Positions 1-5,973 of a DNA stretch of 7,952 nucleotides are shown here, piece by piece. A program made the translations under genes and the position numbers. The stretch's first letter is position 1. Every line of letters starts with the position of its first letter. The notes under the pieces are model-generated. The model saw nothing but the letters and a program-made list of their open reading frames with translations, did not search any database and was not told the origin of the DNA. The stretch is from contig CANHUD010000103.1 of NCBI GenBank assembly GCA_947463665.1, positions 1 to 7,952 on the forward strand, read 5' to 3'. The DNA is from Sphingobacteriales bacterium (GTDB lineage Bacteria > Bacteroidota > Bacteroidia > Chitinophagales > Chitinophagaceae).

Positions 1-266
1 GCCGCTACATTGGGTGCCCCGCAGACGATCGACAGCGGTTCTCCGGTTCCGATGTTCACTTTGGTGAGGGAGAGTTTATCGGCATTCGGATGTTTCTCCA
101 CACTCAGTACTTCGCCGAGTACCAGGCCGGTCAATCCGCCTTTTACTTCTTCATATGGTTCCATCTTTTCCACTTCCATGCCGATGGAGTTGAGGATGGT
201 AGCGATTTGTTCCGGTTCAAGAGAAAGCGGGAGGTATTCCAGAAGCCATTTATAAGAGATCGTCAT
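1..266 (-). CDS. pheT: Phenylalanine--tRNA ligase beta subunit, N-terminal part (cut by window edge)
   Basis: The beta subunit of the cytoplasmic alpha2-beta2 phenylalanyl-tRNA synthetase, which charges tRNA-Phe with phenylalanine using ATP. I translated 88 full codons from the ATG at 264-266; the last two bases of the window fix an 89th residue as Ala. The protein opens MTISYKWLLEYLPL, the usual PheT start. From about residue 44 it enters the tRNA-binding OB-fold (EMAP-like) domain, with the diagnostic HPNADKLSLTKV at 59-70 and IVCGAPNVAA at 80-89. The family is about 800 residues long, so only roughly a tenth is seen here; the catalytic-like and anticodon-binding domains lie outside. An ATG 10 nt upstream is out of frame, which supports this start. 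There is no Shine-Dalgarno sequence. A strong promoter lies just upstream and the gene diverges from dnaB. Identification is firm. Confidence 0.95.
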   Translation of the reverse strand, partial: MTISYKWLLEYLPLSLEPEQIATILNSIGMEVEKMEPYEEVKGGLTGLVLGEVLSVEKHPNADKLSLTKVNIGTGEPLSIVCGAPNVA

Positions 267-290
267 AAGATGCCATGGGTTTGACTCAGG

Positions 291-320
291 CAAAGATAAC
301 CAAATGCGGGATTGAGCAAA
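291..320 (-). promoter_or_regulatory. Bacteroidota-type promoter of pheT
   Basis: Read on the minus strand, TTTG (317-320) is followed by an 18-bp spacer and TATCTTTG (291-298), a perfect TAnnTTTG -7 element. Transcription should begin around 282-286, giving a leader of about 16-20 nt before the pheT ATG. The spacing and both boxes fit the known Bacteroidota housekeeping sigma consensus. The DnaA-box-like array begins directly behind the -33 box. Confidence 0.72.
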
Positions 321-383
321 GGTGGATATCCTGTGAATACACGTGTATAACCCTATATTTTTCGGGGATAACCCTGTGGATGA
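321..383 (-). promoter_or_regulatory. Cluster of five DnaA-box-like 9-mers in the pheT-dnaB spacer
   Basis: Five 9-mers resemble the plus-strand form TGTGGATAA of the DnaA box (minus-strand TTATCCACA): GGTGGATAT at 321, TGTGAATAC at 332, CGTGTATAA at 342, CGGGGATAA at 363 and TGTGGATGA at 375. Against the relaxed consensus TTWTNCACA they have 2, 1, 1, 2 and 1 mismatches. All share one orientation, and their starts are 11, 10, 21 and 12 bp apart, close to whole helical turns. Inside the array ATAACCCT is directly repeated at 347 and 368, and ATACACGTGTAT (337-348) is a perfect 12-bp palindrome. An A+T-rich stretch follows at about 391-416. DnaA binding is inference. A regulator's iterated site controlling pheT or dnaB is the main alternative. 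Confidence 0.45.
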
Positions 384-436
384 GCATTCAGAAATTAAAG
401 TTCCTGTAATTTTTTTAGCCCGCTTAACGGTGGTAA

Positions 437-466
437 TTTCGTCGTCCGGCTAAATATTTCTGTTTG
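437..466 (+). promoter_or_regulatory. Possible dnaB promoter (weak match)
   Basis: TTTC (437-440), an 18-bp spacer and TCTGTTTG (459-466) approximate TTTG / TAnnTTTG with one mismatch in each box. TATTTCTG (455-462) is another near -7 match but has no good -33 partner. The first reading would start transcripts near 471, about 25 nt before the dnaB ATG. The position is sensible but the match is poor, so the exact promoter is uncertain. Confidence 0.25.
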
Positions 467-496
467 AAAGGAAGCCGACCTAAACCCCTGCCTGCA

Positions 497-2068
497 ATGG
501 ACGTTACGAATGTAAACAGAGACCGCGACCGCAAGAACAGACGGCCTCAGGTGAAAGACCTGAGCACAATGGTATTTGGAAAGATTCCTCCGCAATCGAG
601 GGAGCTGGAAGAAGCAGTGCTGGGTGCCGTGATGCTGGAGAAGGCAGCCTTTGATGTGGTGGTGGAGCAGTTGAAGTCTGAATGTTTTTATGTAGATGCG
701 AACCAGCGGATCTTCAAAGCGATGATCTCCTTAGCGGGGAAGAACAGTCCGATTGATCTGCTTACGGTGGTAGAGGAATTAAAATCTACCGGTGAGCTGG
801 AGATTGTGGGTGGACCGTATTATCTGACCAAGCTTACGAATTTCGTAGTATCGGCAGCCAATATTGAGACACATTGCCGGATCATTTTGCAGAAATTCAT
901 TCAGCGGGAGCTGATTCGTATCAGTGGGGAGATCATCGGTCAGGCGTATGAAGACAGTACCGATGTTTTTGATCTCCTGGATGATGCGGAGGCGAAATTG
1001 TTTGATATCACCAACAATCACCTGAAGAAGAATTTTGACTCCATTGACAAGGTATTGGTGAAAACGATCCAGCGCATCGAGGATATGCGGAACCGGCAGG
1101 AAGAGATCACGGGTGTGCCCAGCGGCTTTCCGTCGCTGGATAAGGTTACGTACGGCTGGCAGAAATCCGATCTGGTGATCCTGGCTGCCCGTCCTGCGGT
1201 GGGTAAGACTGCCTTTGCCCTGAATCTGGCGCGCAATGCCGCCTTGCATCCTACCAAACCCACGGCTGTGGCGGTATTCAGTCTGGAGATGAGTTCTGCA
1301 CAGCTGGTAGCCCGTATCTTATCAGCGGAGAGCGAGATCTGGCTGGAGAAGATTTCCCGGGGTAAGATGGAAGACCATGAGATGCAGCAGTTGTACAAGA
1401 AAGGTATTCAGCCATTGTCAACGGCTCCTATTTATATAGATGATTCTGCCGCTTTGAATATTTTTGAATTGAGGGCCAAGTGCCGGCGGCTGGTGCAGAA
1501 ACACGGGGTGGGGCTCGTACTGATCGATTACCTGCAGCTGATGAGCGGAGGCGGGGAAGGCCGCAACTCCAACCGGGAGCAGGAAATCAGTACGATCTCC
1601 CGGAACCTGAAGCAGCTGGCCAAGGAGCTGGACATACCGGTGATTGCGCTATCGCAGTTAAGCCGGGAAGTGGAGAAGCGGAAGGAGGGCAACAAGATGC
1701 CGCAGCTGAGTGACCTTCGGGAATCCGGTGCGATTGAGCAGGATGCTGATATGGTCATGTTTATTTACCGGCCGGAGTATTATGAGATGAATGCGAATGA
1801 GTTTGGGGAGAGTACGAAGGGGGAGACGCATATACGGATTGCCAAGCACCGGAACGGTTCGCTGGAAACGATCAAGTTGCGGGCGTTGCTGCATATTCAG
1901 AAATTTATGGACGATGGGTCTGTAGATGGAGGTGGTGGCCCACCGATGACACCCGGTCCCGGCTGGAGCCCGATGGGCGGTGATGAGGCCGGTCCGAAGC
2001 TGTACATCCAGAAAGGCAGTAAGATGAACGATGTTCCTTTTAATGATGATGACGACAGACCATTCTGA
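497..2068 (+). CDS. dnaB: Replicative DNA helicase DnaB
   Basis: The hexameric 5'-3' helicase that unwinds DNA at the replication fork and binds primase. The 523-residue product has a non-conserved basic leader (1-25), the N-terminal DnaB domain (about 29-135, with PPQSRELEEAVLGAVMLEK), a linker, and the RecA-like C-terminal ATPase from about 204. The P-loop is ARPAVGKT (231-238), with the catalytic Glu in FSLEMSS (261-267). Walker B is VLIDYLQL (341-348), the ALSQLSREVEKR motif is at 384-395, and RESGAIEQDAD (408-418) and KHRNG (450-454) complete the core. A Gly/Pro/Met-rich tail follows and ends FNDDDDRPF. I chose the ATG at 497: the in-frame TTG at 464 would add 11 residues, but TTG starts are rare in this phylum and the extension is not family-like. 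No intein or insertion is present. rsmE starts 2 bp after the stop, suggesting co-transcription. Confidence 0.96.
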   Translation: MDVTNVNRDRDRKNRRPQVKDLSTMVFGKIPPQSRELEEAVLGAVMLEKAAFDVVVEQLKSECFYVDANQRIFKAMISLAGKNSPIDLLTVVEELKSTGELEIVGGPYYLTKLTNFVVSAANIETHCRIILQKFIQRELIRISGEIIGQAYEDSTDVFDLLDDAEAKLFDITNNHLKKNFDSIDKVLVKTIQRIEDMRNRQEEITGVPSGFPSLDKVTYGWQKSDLVILAARPAVGKTAFALNLARNAALHPTKPTAVAVFSLEMSSAQLVARILSAESEIWLEKISRGKMEDHEMQQLYKKGIQPLSTAPIYIDDSAALNIFELRAKCRRLVQKHGVGLVLIDYLQLMSGGGEGRNSNREQEISTISRNLKQLAKELDIPVIALSQLSREVEKRKEGNKMPQLSDLRESGAIEQDADMVMFIYRPEYYEMNANEFGESTKGETHIRIAKHRNGSLETIKLRALLHIQKFMDDGSVDGGGGPPMTPGPGWSPMGGDEAGPKLYIQKGSKMNDVPFNDDDDRPF

Positions 2069-2070
2069 TC

Positions 2071-2781
2071 ATGAGTGAACCGATGTTTCATGCACCGGAG
2101 ATGAGATGGGGCGACCACCAGTTGTCGCTGGATGAGGAGACTGCCCGTCATGCAGTACAGGTGTTGCGGATGAAAACCGGAGACCGGCTGGTACTCACGA
2201 ATGGAAAGGGCCTGCGGGCAGAAGCTGAGATCGTTTCTGCCGGAAAAAAAACGTGTACTGTTGGCATTGTCGGGCAGATGCAGGATCCTTTGCCTGGTAA
2301 TGAGGTGATCATTGCTATTTCCCCTTTAAAGAATGCGGCAAGGTTTGAATGGTTTCTGGAAAAGGCTGCAGAACTGGGAATCAGACGTGTAGTGCCACTG
2401 ATCTGTTCCCGTACGGAACGCCAGCATTTTCGTGGCGAGCGTTGGCAGAATATTCTGGTGAGTGCCATGTTACAGAGCCGCCAGAGTTGGGTAACGGAAC
2501 TGACGGAACCGGTTGCTTTTGATGCATTTATTCGTTCCGCGAAGGCCTCCAGCTTATTCGTGGCCCATTGTATACCTGGTGAAAAAGAACCGCTTCCATT
2601 TTTGGGATGGACAGGATCTGCACTGGTACTGATCGGACCGGAAGGAGACTTCACTGATGCGGAAGTGGCGCAGGCGTTGGGTTCCGGATATCGTGCGGTT
2701 TCATTGGGGGATACCCGTTTACGAACCGAGACCGCCGGGATCACGGCTGCCGTATTGCTCACCCATCGGTCCCAAAAATAA
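2071..2781 (+). CDS. rsmE: 16S rRNA (uracil1498-N3)-methyltransferase RsmE
   Basis: A SPOUT-class methyltransferase that uses S-adenosylmethionine to methylate N3 of U1498 in 16S rRNA of the assembled 30S subunit. The 236 residues match the family's usual 230-250. The N-terminal PUA-like RNA-binding part (about 5-72) holds RHAVQVLRMKTGD. The trefoil-knot methyltransferase domain follows, with ISPLKNAARFEWFLEKAAELG (83-103 region), the SAM loop LIGPEGDFT (187-195) and SLGDTRLRTETA (211-222), whose LRTETA is diagnostic. The ATG at 2071 lies 2 bp after the dnaB stop. An in-frame ATG at 2083 would give MFHAPEM, which resembles the usual family start (M, aromatic, then xAP), and may be the true one. 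There is no Shine-Dalgarno sequence, so translational coupling to dnaB is likely. The stop codon lies inside the A-rich flank of the shared terminator. Confidence 0.94.
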   Translation: MSEPMFHAPEMRWGDHQLSLDEETARHAVQVLRMKTGDRLVLTNGKGLRAEAEIVSAGKKTCTVGIVGQMQDPLPGNEVIIAISPLKNAARFEWFLEKAAELGIRRVVPLICSRTERQHFRGERWQNILVSAMLQSRQSWVTELTEPVAFDAFIRSAKASSLFVAHCIPGEKEPLPFLGWTGSALVLIGPEGDFTDAEVAQALGSGYRAVSLGDTRLRTETAGITAAVLLTHRSQK

Positions 2782-2812
2782 AAAAGCCCGCCTTGGGAGC
2801 GGGCCATTCTTT
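2774..2812. terminator. Bidirectional intrinsic terminator between rsmE and the TerC-family gene
   Basis: A perfect 6-bp G+C stem pairs GCCCGC (2786-2791) with GCGGGC (2799-2804) around a 7-nt loop. On the minus strand the hairpin is followed by TTTTTTATTTTT, a strong terminator tail for the pyrD-terC unit. On the plus strand the tail is only ATTCTTT, so termination of dnaB-rsmE is probably weaker. The rsmE TAA (2779-2781) is part of the minus-strand U-tract, and the TerC-family stop codon (2811-2813) abuts the other side. Confidence 0.8.
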
Positions 2813-3596
2813 ATAGATTTTCCGGAAGCACCGGTTCGCGGAGTTCTACCGGCTTTCGTGCTTTTTGTTTTCTGAGCATCCGCATGTTCAGCAATTCCAC
2901 TGCAAAGGAGAATACCATGGCAAAATAGATATAACCTTTTTGGATGTGACTGCCATGTACCGGTTCCAGTCCTTCAAAGAACAGGCTGAAACCTACCATC
3001 AGCAGGAAGGAGAGGGCCAGCATTTTCAGTGTCGGGTGTTTATGGATGAACGCTGAAATTCGGTCGGAGAACAGGAACATGATGATCATAGCGATGATCA
3101 CGGCGATGATCATGATTTCCACATGCCGTGCCATTCCTACAGCGGTGATGATGCTGTCGAACGAGAACACCATATCGATCAGAACGATTTGTCCGACGAT
3201 GGCACCGAAGGCAGAGGCAGCGGTTTTGATATCACCGGGGTGTTCATCTCCTTCGAGTTTGTTGTGAATTTCTTTTACAGTTTTATAGAGCAGGAAAAGA
3301 CCCCCTACGAACATAATCACATTGCGGAGGTTGAACCCTACATGCGTATCGGCGATGTCGAGCCCGAATAATTCCTTGTTTCCGTTTTCCACGAGCCAGC
3401 CAAGAGCCATCAGCAGGGCGATCCGTACGGAGATACCGAGGATCATCCAGAGGCGGCGTGCTTTGAGTTTTTGTTTTTCATCCAATCTTCCCATGAGGAT
3501 GGATACGAAGATCACGTTGTCGATCCCGAGTACAATCTCGAGGGTAGCGAGGGTGATCAGACTGATAAGGGCATCTGCAGTAAGTAAATGTTCCAT
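2811..3596 (-). CDS. TerC/Alx family integral membrane protein, probable Mn2+ or metal exporter
   Basis: A polytopic inner-membrane protein of the TerC family. Characterised relatives (E. coli Alx, Bacillus YceF and YkoY) export manganese or help metal insertion into secreted proteins; others are tied to tellurite resistance. The 261 residues contain about seven hydrophobic stretches: roughly 8-35, 50-70, 92-105, 127-150, 160-177, 190-208 and 220-238. Two conserved acidic signatures are visible, LEIVLGIDNVIF (19-30) and QIVLIDMVFSFDSIITAVG (136-154); Asp26, Asp141 and Asp147 lie in membrane and are the likely metal ligands. The C-terminal tail is basic and cytoplasmic-looking (RKQKARKPVELRE). 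No CBS or CorC_HlyC domain is attached, so this is the short form. It starts 21 bp after the pyrD stop with an A-rich AATAAAATG context and no separate promoter or manganese riboswitch in the gap, so it is probably read from the pyrD promoter. The family is sure; the ion is inferred. Confidence 0.9.
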   Translation of the reverse strand: MEHLLTADALISLITLATLEIVLGIDNVIFVSILMGRLDEKQKLKARRLWMILGISVRIALLMALGWLVENGNKELFGLDIADTHVGFNLRNVIMFVGGLFLLYKTVKEIHNKLEGDEHPGDIKTAASAFGAIVGQIVLIDMVFSFDSIITAVGMARHVEIMIIAVIIAMIIMFLFSDRISAFIHKHPTLKMLALSFLLMVGFSLFFEGLEPVHGSHIQKGYIYFAMVFSFAVELLNMRMLRKQKARKPVELREPVLPENL

Positions 3597-3617
3597 TTTA
3601 TTGTATCGGTTTCTATT

Positions 3618-4649
3618 CTACAAGTTTTTACAAATTCGTTTGACGATCATCGGTCCTTCATAGATAAATCCTGTCCATACCTGCACGAGTGTAGCGCCGG
3701 CCCTGATTTTTTCCCGGGCATCGGTTGCGGTGAAAATGCCACCTGAGCCGATCAGGTTTATGTTTCCACCGGTTTTATGATGCAGATAGGTTAGTACTTT
3801 ACTGGATTTGGAGGTGAGCGGTCTGCCACTCAGGCCACCGGCTCCAATTTCCTGTGCGCGGTGTGCAGATACCATAGACAGGTTTTCGCGGGAAAGGGTT
3901 GTATTGGTGGCGATGAGTCCGTCGAGTTTCAGGTCCAGTGCCAGCGAACAGATATCATCCAGTTGGCTGCTATTCAGGTCTGGTGCGATTTTGAGCAGGA
4001 GAGGCAATGGTTTGGAGAGGGTATTATTTCGCTGTTGGAGTTCCGTGAAAATTTTTAGGAGTGCGTCTTTATCCTGCAGTTCCCGGAGGCCGGGGGTATT
4101 GGGAGAGCTTACATTCACGATGATGTAATCGACGAAAGGGTGTAGGGTATCAAAGCATTTTACATAATCGGTCCAGGCCTCTTCATTTGGCGTGTTTTTA
4201 TTTTTGCCGATATTTCCACCGATGATCAGTTGGGATGTGGGATTTTCTCTGCGCCATTGAGCCAGCCGGTTTTTGATGGTTCCCATGCCATCGTTGTTGA
4301 ATCCCATTCGGTTGATGATGGCCTTATCTGCCGGCAGGCGGAATAGCCTAGGCTTTGTGTTCCCCTCCTGTGGGAGTGGGGTAACCGTACCGATTTCCAC
4401 ATGTCCGAAGCCCAGCACATCCAGTTCCCGAAGATAGGCTGCGTTTTTATCGAATCCCGCAGCCAGTCCCACCGGGTTGCGGAAGGTGCAACCGAAGAGC
4501 TGCACCGGTTTTTCGGCCGGTTGGAAGAAATGCGTGAGGAGTTGTCGGATTCCCGGTATGCTGCAAAGGAACCGCAGCCCGTTCATCGACCAATAATGTG
4601 CCTTTTCTGCATCGAATCGAAAGAGAAAATTTCGGAGCAACTGATACAT
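3618..4649 (-). CDS. pyrD: Dihydroorotate dehydrogenase (quinone), class 2
   Basis: Oxidises dihydroorotate to orotate in de novo pyrimidine synthesis, passing electrons through FMN to the membrane quinone pool. Numbered from the ATG at 4647-4649, the 343 residues match class 2 length. The N-terminal amphipathic membrane-binding helices (MYQLLRNFLFRFDAEKAHYW and on) mark class 2 rather than the soluble class 1. The TIM barrel follows, with NPVGLAAGFDKNA (58-70), EIGTVTPLPQEGN (85-97) and RMGFNNDG (114-121). NVSSPNTPGLR (179-189) holds the catalytic base Ser182, by alignment with E. coli Ser175. KIAPDL (220-225), ATNTT (247-251), GGLSGRPL (271-278) and the phosphate-binding GSGGI (301-305) complete it. 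An in-frame ATG at 4686-4688 would add 13 residues not seen in the family, so I prefer 4649. It heads a probable two-gene unit with the TerC-family gene and diverges from the thiolase. Confidence 0.95.
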   Translation of the reverse strand: MYQLLRNFLFRFDAEKAHYWSMNGLRFLCSIPGIRQLLTHFFQPAEKPVQLFGCTFRNPVGLAAGFDKNAAYLRELDVLGFGHVEIGTVTPLPQEGNTKPRLFRLPADKAIINRMGFNNDGMGTIKNRLAQWRRENPTSQLIIGGNIGKNKNTPNEEAWTDYVKCFDTLHPFVDYIIVNVSSPNTPGLRELQDKDALLKIFTELQQRNNTLSKPLPLLLKIAPDLNSSQLDDICSLALDLKLDGLIATNTTLSRENLSMVSAHRAQEIGAGGLSGRPLTSKSSKVLTYLHHKTGGNINLIGSGGIFTATDAREKIRAGATLVQVWTGFIYEGPMIVKRICKNL

Positions 4650-4653
4650 GGTG

Positions 4654-4661
4654 CTAAGATA
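4654..4661 (-). promoter_or_regulatory. Possible -7 element of pyrD
   Basis: Minus-strand TATCTTAG differs from TAnnTTTG at one base and ends 4 nt before the chosen pyrD ATG. No TTG lies at the usual 17-20 bp upstream; the nearest (4686-4688) is 24 bp away. If used, the transcript would be leaderless or nearly so, the same geometry as at the receptor gene. Evidence is weak. Confidence 0.25.
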
Positions 4662-4705
4662 CTTCGAAAAAACTGGTTGTTTCTGCAACTAAATTAGAAA
4701 ATCTG

Positions 4706-4713
4706 TATCTTTA
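4706..4713 (+). promoter_or_regulatory. Possible -7 element of the thiolase gene
   Basis: TATCTTTA matches TAnnTTTG at all but the final base and lies 22 nt before the thiolase ATG, giving a predicted leader of about 15-18 nt. The -33 region is poor: TCTG at 4682-4685 is 20 bp away with one mismatch. Both the pyrD and thiolase promoters must lie within this 86-bp spacer. Confidence 0.35.
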
Positions 4714-4735
4714 AGGGAAGAAAAAACGGTTGATT

Positions 4736-5911
4736 ATGCAGGAAGCGTATATCGTGGCAGGCTATAGGACTGCCGTTGCGAAAGCGAAGCGGGGTGGATT
4801 CCGGTTCACGAGACCGGATGATCTGGCCATTGAGGTGATTCAGGGGTTGCTGGCCGGTGTGCCGCAGCTTGACAGGGCGCGGGTGGATGATGTGATTGTG
4901 GGGAATGCGGTTCCGGAGGCGGAGCAGGGCTTGCAGGTGGGGCGGATCATTGCCTCCAGAGCGGTAGGGATTCATGCGCCGGGGATGACGGTGAACCGGT
5001 ATTGTGCATCGGGACTGGAGACCATTGCGATTGCTACGGCCAAGATACGGATGGGGATGGCGGATTGTATTATTGCCGGAGGCACCGAGAGCATGAGTAT
5101 GGTTCCGAGTGCGGGCTGGAAAACGGTTCCGGCATATTCGATTGCCAAAGAGGAGCCGGATTTTTATCTGGGGATGGGACTGACGGCAGAGGCTGTGGCC
5201 AATGAATACAGCATTTCCAGAGAGGACCAGGATGCGTTTGCGCTGGCTTCTCATCAGAAGGCGCTGCAGGCCATACAACAGGGGCATTTCAGGGAGGGGA
5301 TTCTTCCAGTGAAGGTGGAAGAAGTATATCTGGATGAAAAAGGAAAGCGTCAGGTTCGTCAGTTTACGGTGGATACGGATGAAGGCGTAAGAGCGGATAC
5401 GACGTATGAAGCACTGGCAAAGCTTAAGCCTGCATTTGCGCAGAAGGGTACGGTAACGGCAGGTAATTCATCGCAAACCAGTGATGGAGCTGCTTTTGTG
5501 TTGGTGATGAGCGAGCGTTTGGTAAATGAACTGGGTTTACAACCCATCGGCCGCCTGGTAGGTTGTGCTGTGGCGGGTGTTCATCCCCGCATCATGGGTA
5601 TCGGGCCGGTGGAAGCGGTGCCCAAAGTATTGAAGCAGACCGGGTTGGCTCTTGCCGATATTGATCTGATCGAATTAAATGAAGCATTTGCGGCACAGGC
5701 GCTGGCGGTGATCCGGACGCTGGAAATGGATCCGTCGAAAGTGAATATTAACGGAGGGGCTATTGCACTTGGACATCCGTTAGGTTGTACCGGTACCAAG
5801 CTGACCGTTCAGGCATTGGGTGATCTGAAGCGTTTGCAGCGAAAATATGCACTGATCACCGCCTGTGTGGGCGGAGGACAAGGCATTGCCGGAGTTATTG
5901 AGCGGTTATAG
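4736..5911 (+). CDS. fadA: Acetyl-CoA C-acyltransferase (3-ketoacyl-CoA thiolase, FadA type)
   Basis: A class I thiolase that cleaves 3-ketoacyl-CoA with free CoA to give acetyl-CoA and a shortened acyl-CoA, usually the last step of beta-oxidation in the cytoplasm. The 391 residues are the normal length. The acyl-accepting Cys90 lies in NRYCASGLE (87-95). NEAFAAQ (315-321), the catalytic His347 in GHPLGCTG (346-353) and the acid/base Cys377 in CVGGGQG (377-383) are all intact. GGTESMS (115-121), MGLTAE (147-152) and SQTSDGAA (246-253) are also typical. Starts at 4730 (TTG) and 4736 (ATG) are in frame; I take the ATG. No fadB-like hydratase/dehydrogenase or acyl-CoA dehydrogenase lies beside it, so it may form its own transcription unit. 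The degradative thiolase family is clear. Chain-length preference, and biosynthetic acetoacetyl-CoA formation as an alternative, cannot be settled from sequence. Confidence 0.92.
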   Translation: MQEAYIVAGYRTAVAKAKRGGFRFTRPDDLAIEVIQGLLAGVPQLDRARVDDVIVGNAVPEAEQGLQVGRIIASRAVGIHAPGMTVNRYCASGLETIAIATAKIRMGMADCIIAGGTESMSMVPSAGWKTVPAYSIAKEEPDFYLGMGLTAEAVANEYSISREDQDAFALASHQKALQAIQQGHFREGILPVKVEEVYLDEKGKRQVRQFTVDTDEGVRADTTYEALAKLKPAFAQKGTVTAGNSSQTSDGAAFVLVMSERLVNELGLQPIGRLVGCAVAGVHPRIMGIGPVEAVPKVLKQTGLALADIDLIELNEAFAAQALAVIRTLEMDPSKVNINGGAIALGHPLGCTGTKLTVQALGDLKRLQRKYALITACVGGGQGIAGVIERL

Positions 5912-5928
5912 CATTCTTACAACCATAG

Positions 5929-5953
5929 ATTTTTGCAATATTGTTGCAAAAAT
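5929..5953. repeat. 25-bp inverted repeat overlapping the receptor -33 box
   Basis: ATTTTTGCAA (5929-5938) and its exact complement TTGCAAAAAT (5944-5953) flank a 5-bp spacer TATTG. The right arm contains the TTG (5944-5946) of the receptor promoter, so a dimeric regulator bound here could block or recruit RNA polymerase. The spacer half also reads CAATATTG, itself palindromic. Control by a metal-responsive regulator would suit a TonB receptor gene, but the site does not clearly match a Fur or Zur consensus I know. A weak RNA hairpin is the alternative; no U-tract follows it. Confidence 0.6.
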
Positions 5954-5973
5954 TAAAATATTCCCTACTTTTG
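5944..5973 (+). promoter_or_regulatory. Bacteroidota-type promoter of the TonB-dependent receptor
   Basis: TTG (5944-5946), a 19-bp spacer and TACTTTTG (5966-5973), a perfect TAnnTTTG, give the best consensus promoter in the window. The -7 box ends only 4 nt before the receptor ATG at 5978, so transcription should start at or very near the A of the start codon. Confidence 0.75.

Noticed and set aside
10..284. Plus-strand open frames at the left edge
   Set aside because: They are antisense to pheT, whose minus-strand translation carries diagnostic PheT motifs.
464..496. TTG start extending DnaB by 11 residues
   Set aside because: TTG initiation is uncommon in this phylum, the added residues are not family-like, and an ATG follows at 497.
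779..1398. Two overlapping minus-strand open frames opposite dnaB
   Set aside because: Both lie wholly within the conserved DnaB sequence in antisense; the composition looks like codon shadow and no domain is visible.
1931..2065. Low-complexity Gly/Pro/Met/Asp end of dnaB as a sign of frameshift
   Set aside because: The frame stays open to a stop 2 bp before rsmE, and disordered tails are usual in DnaB of this group.
2148..2807. Long minus-strand open frame (219 codons) opposite rsmE
   Set aside because: It is the antisense of a clear RsmE coding sequence, has no recognisable motif or promoter, and crosses the shared terminator.
3077..3119. Repeated GATGATCA-like units suggesting a short tandem repeat
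   Set aside because: They encode an Ile/Met/Ala-rich membrane helix of the TerC-family protein; the repetition follows from its codons.
3597..3617. Manganese riboswitch before the TerC-family gene
   Set aside because: The gap from the pyrD stop is only 21 nt, too short for that RNA and with no hairpin.
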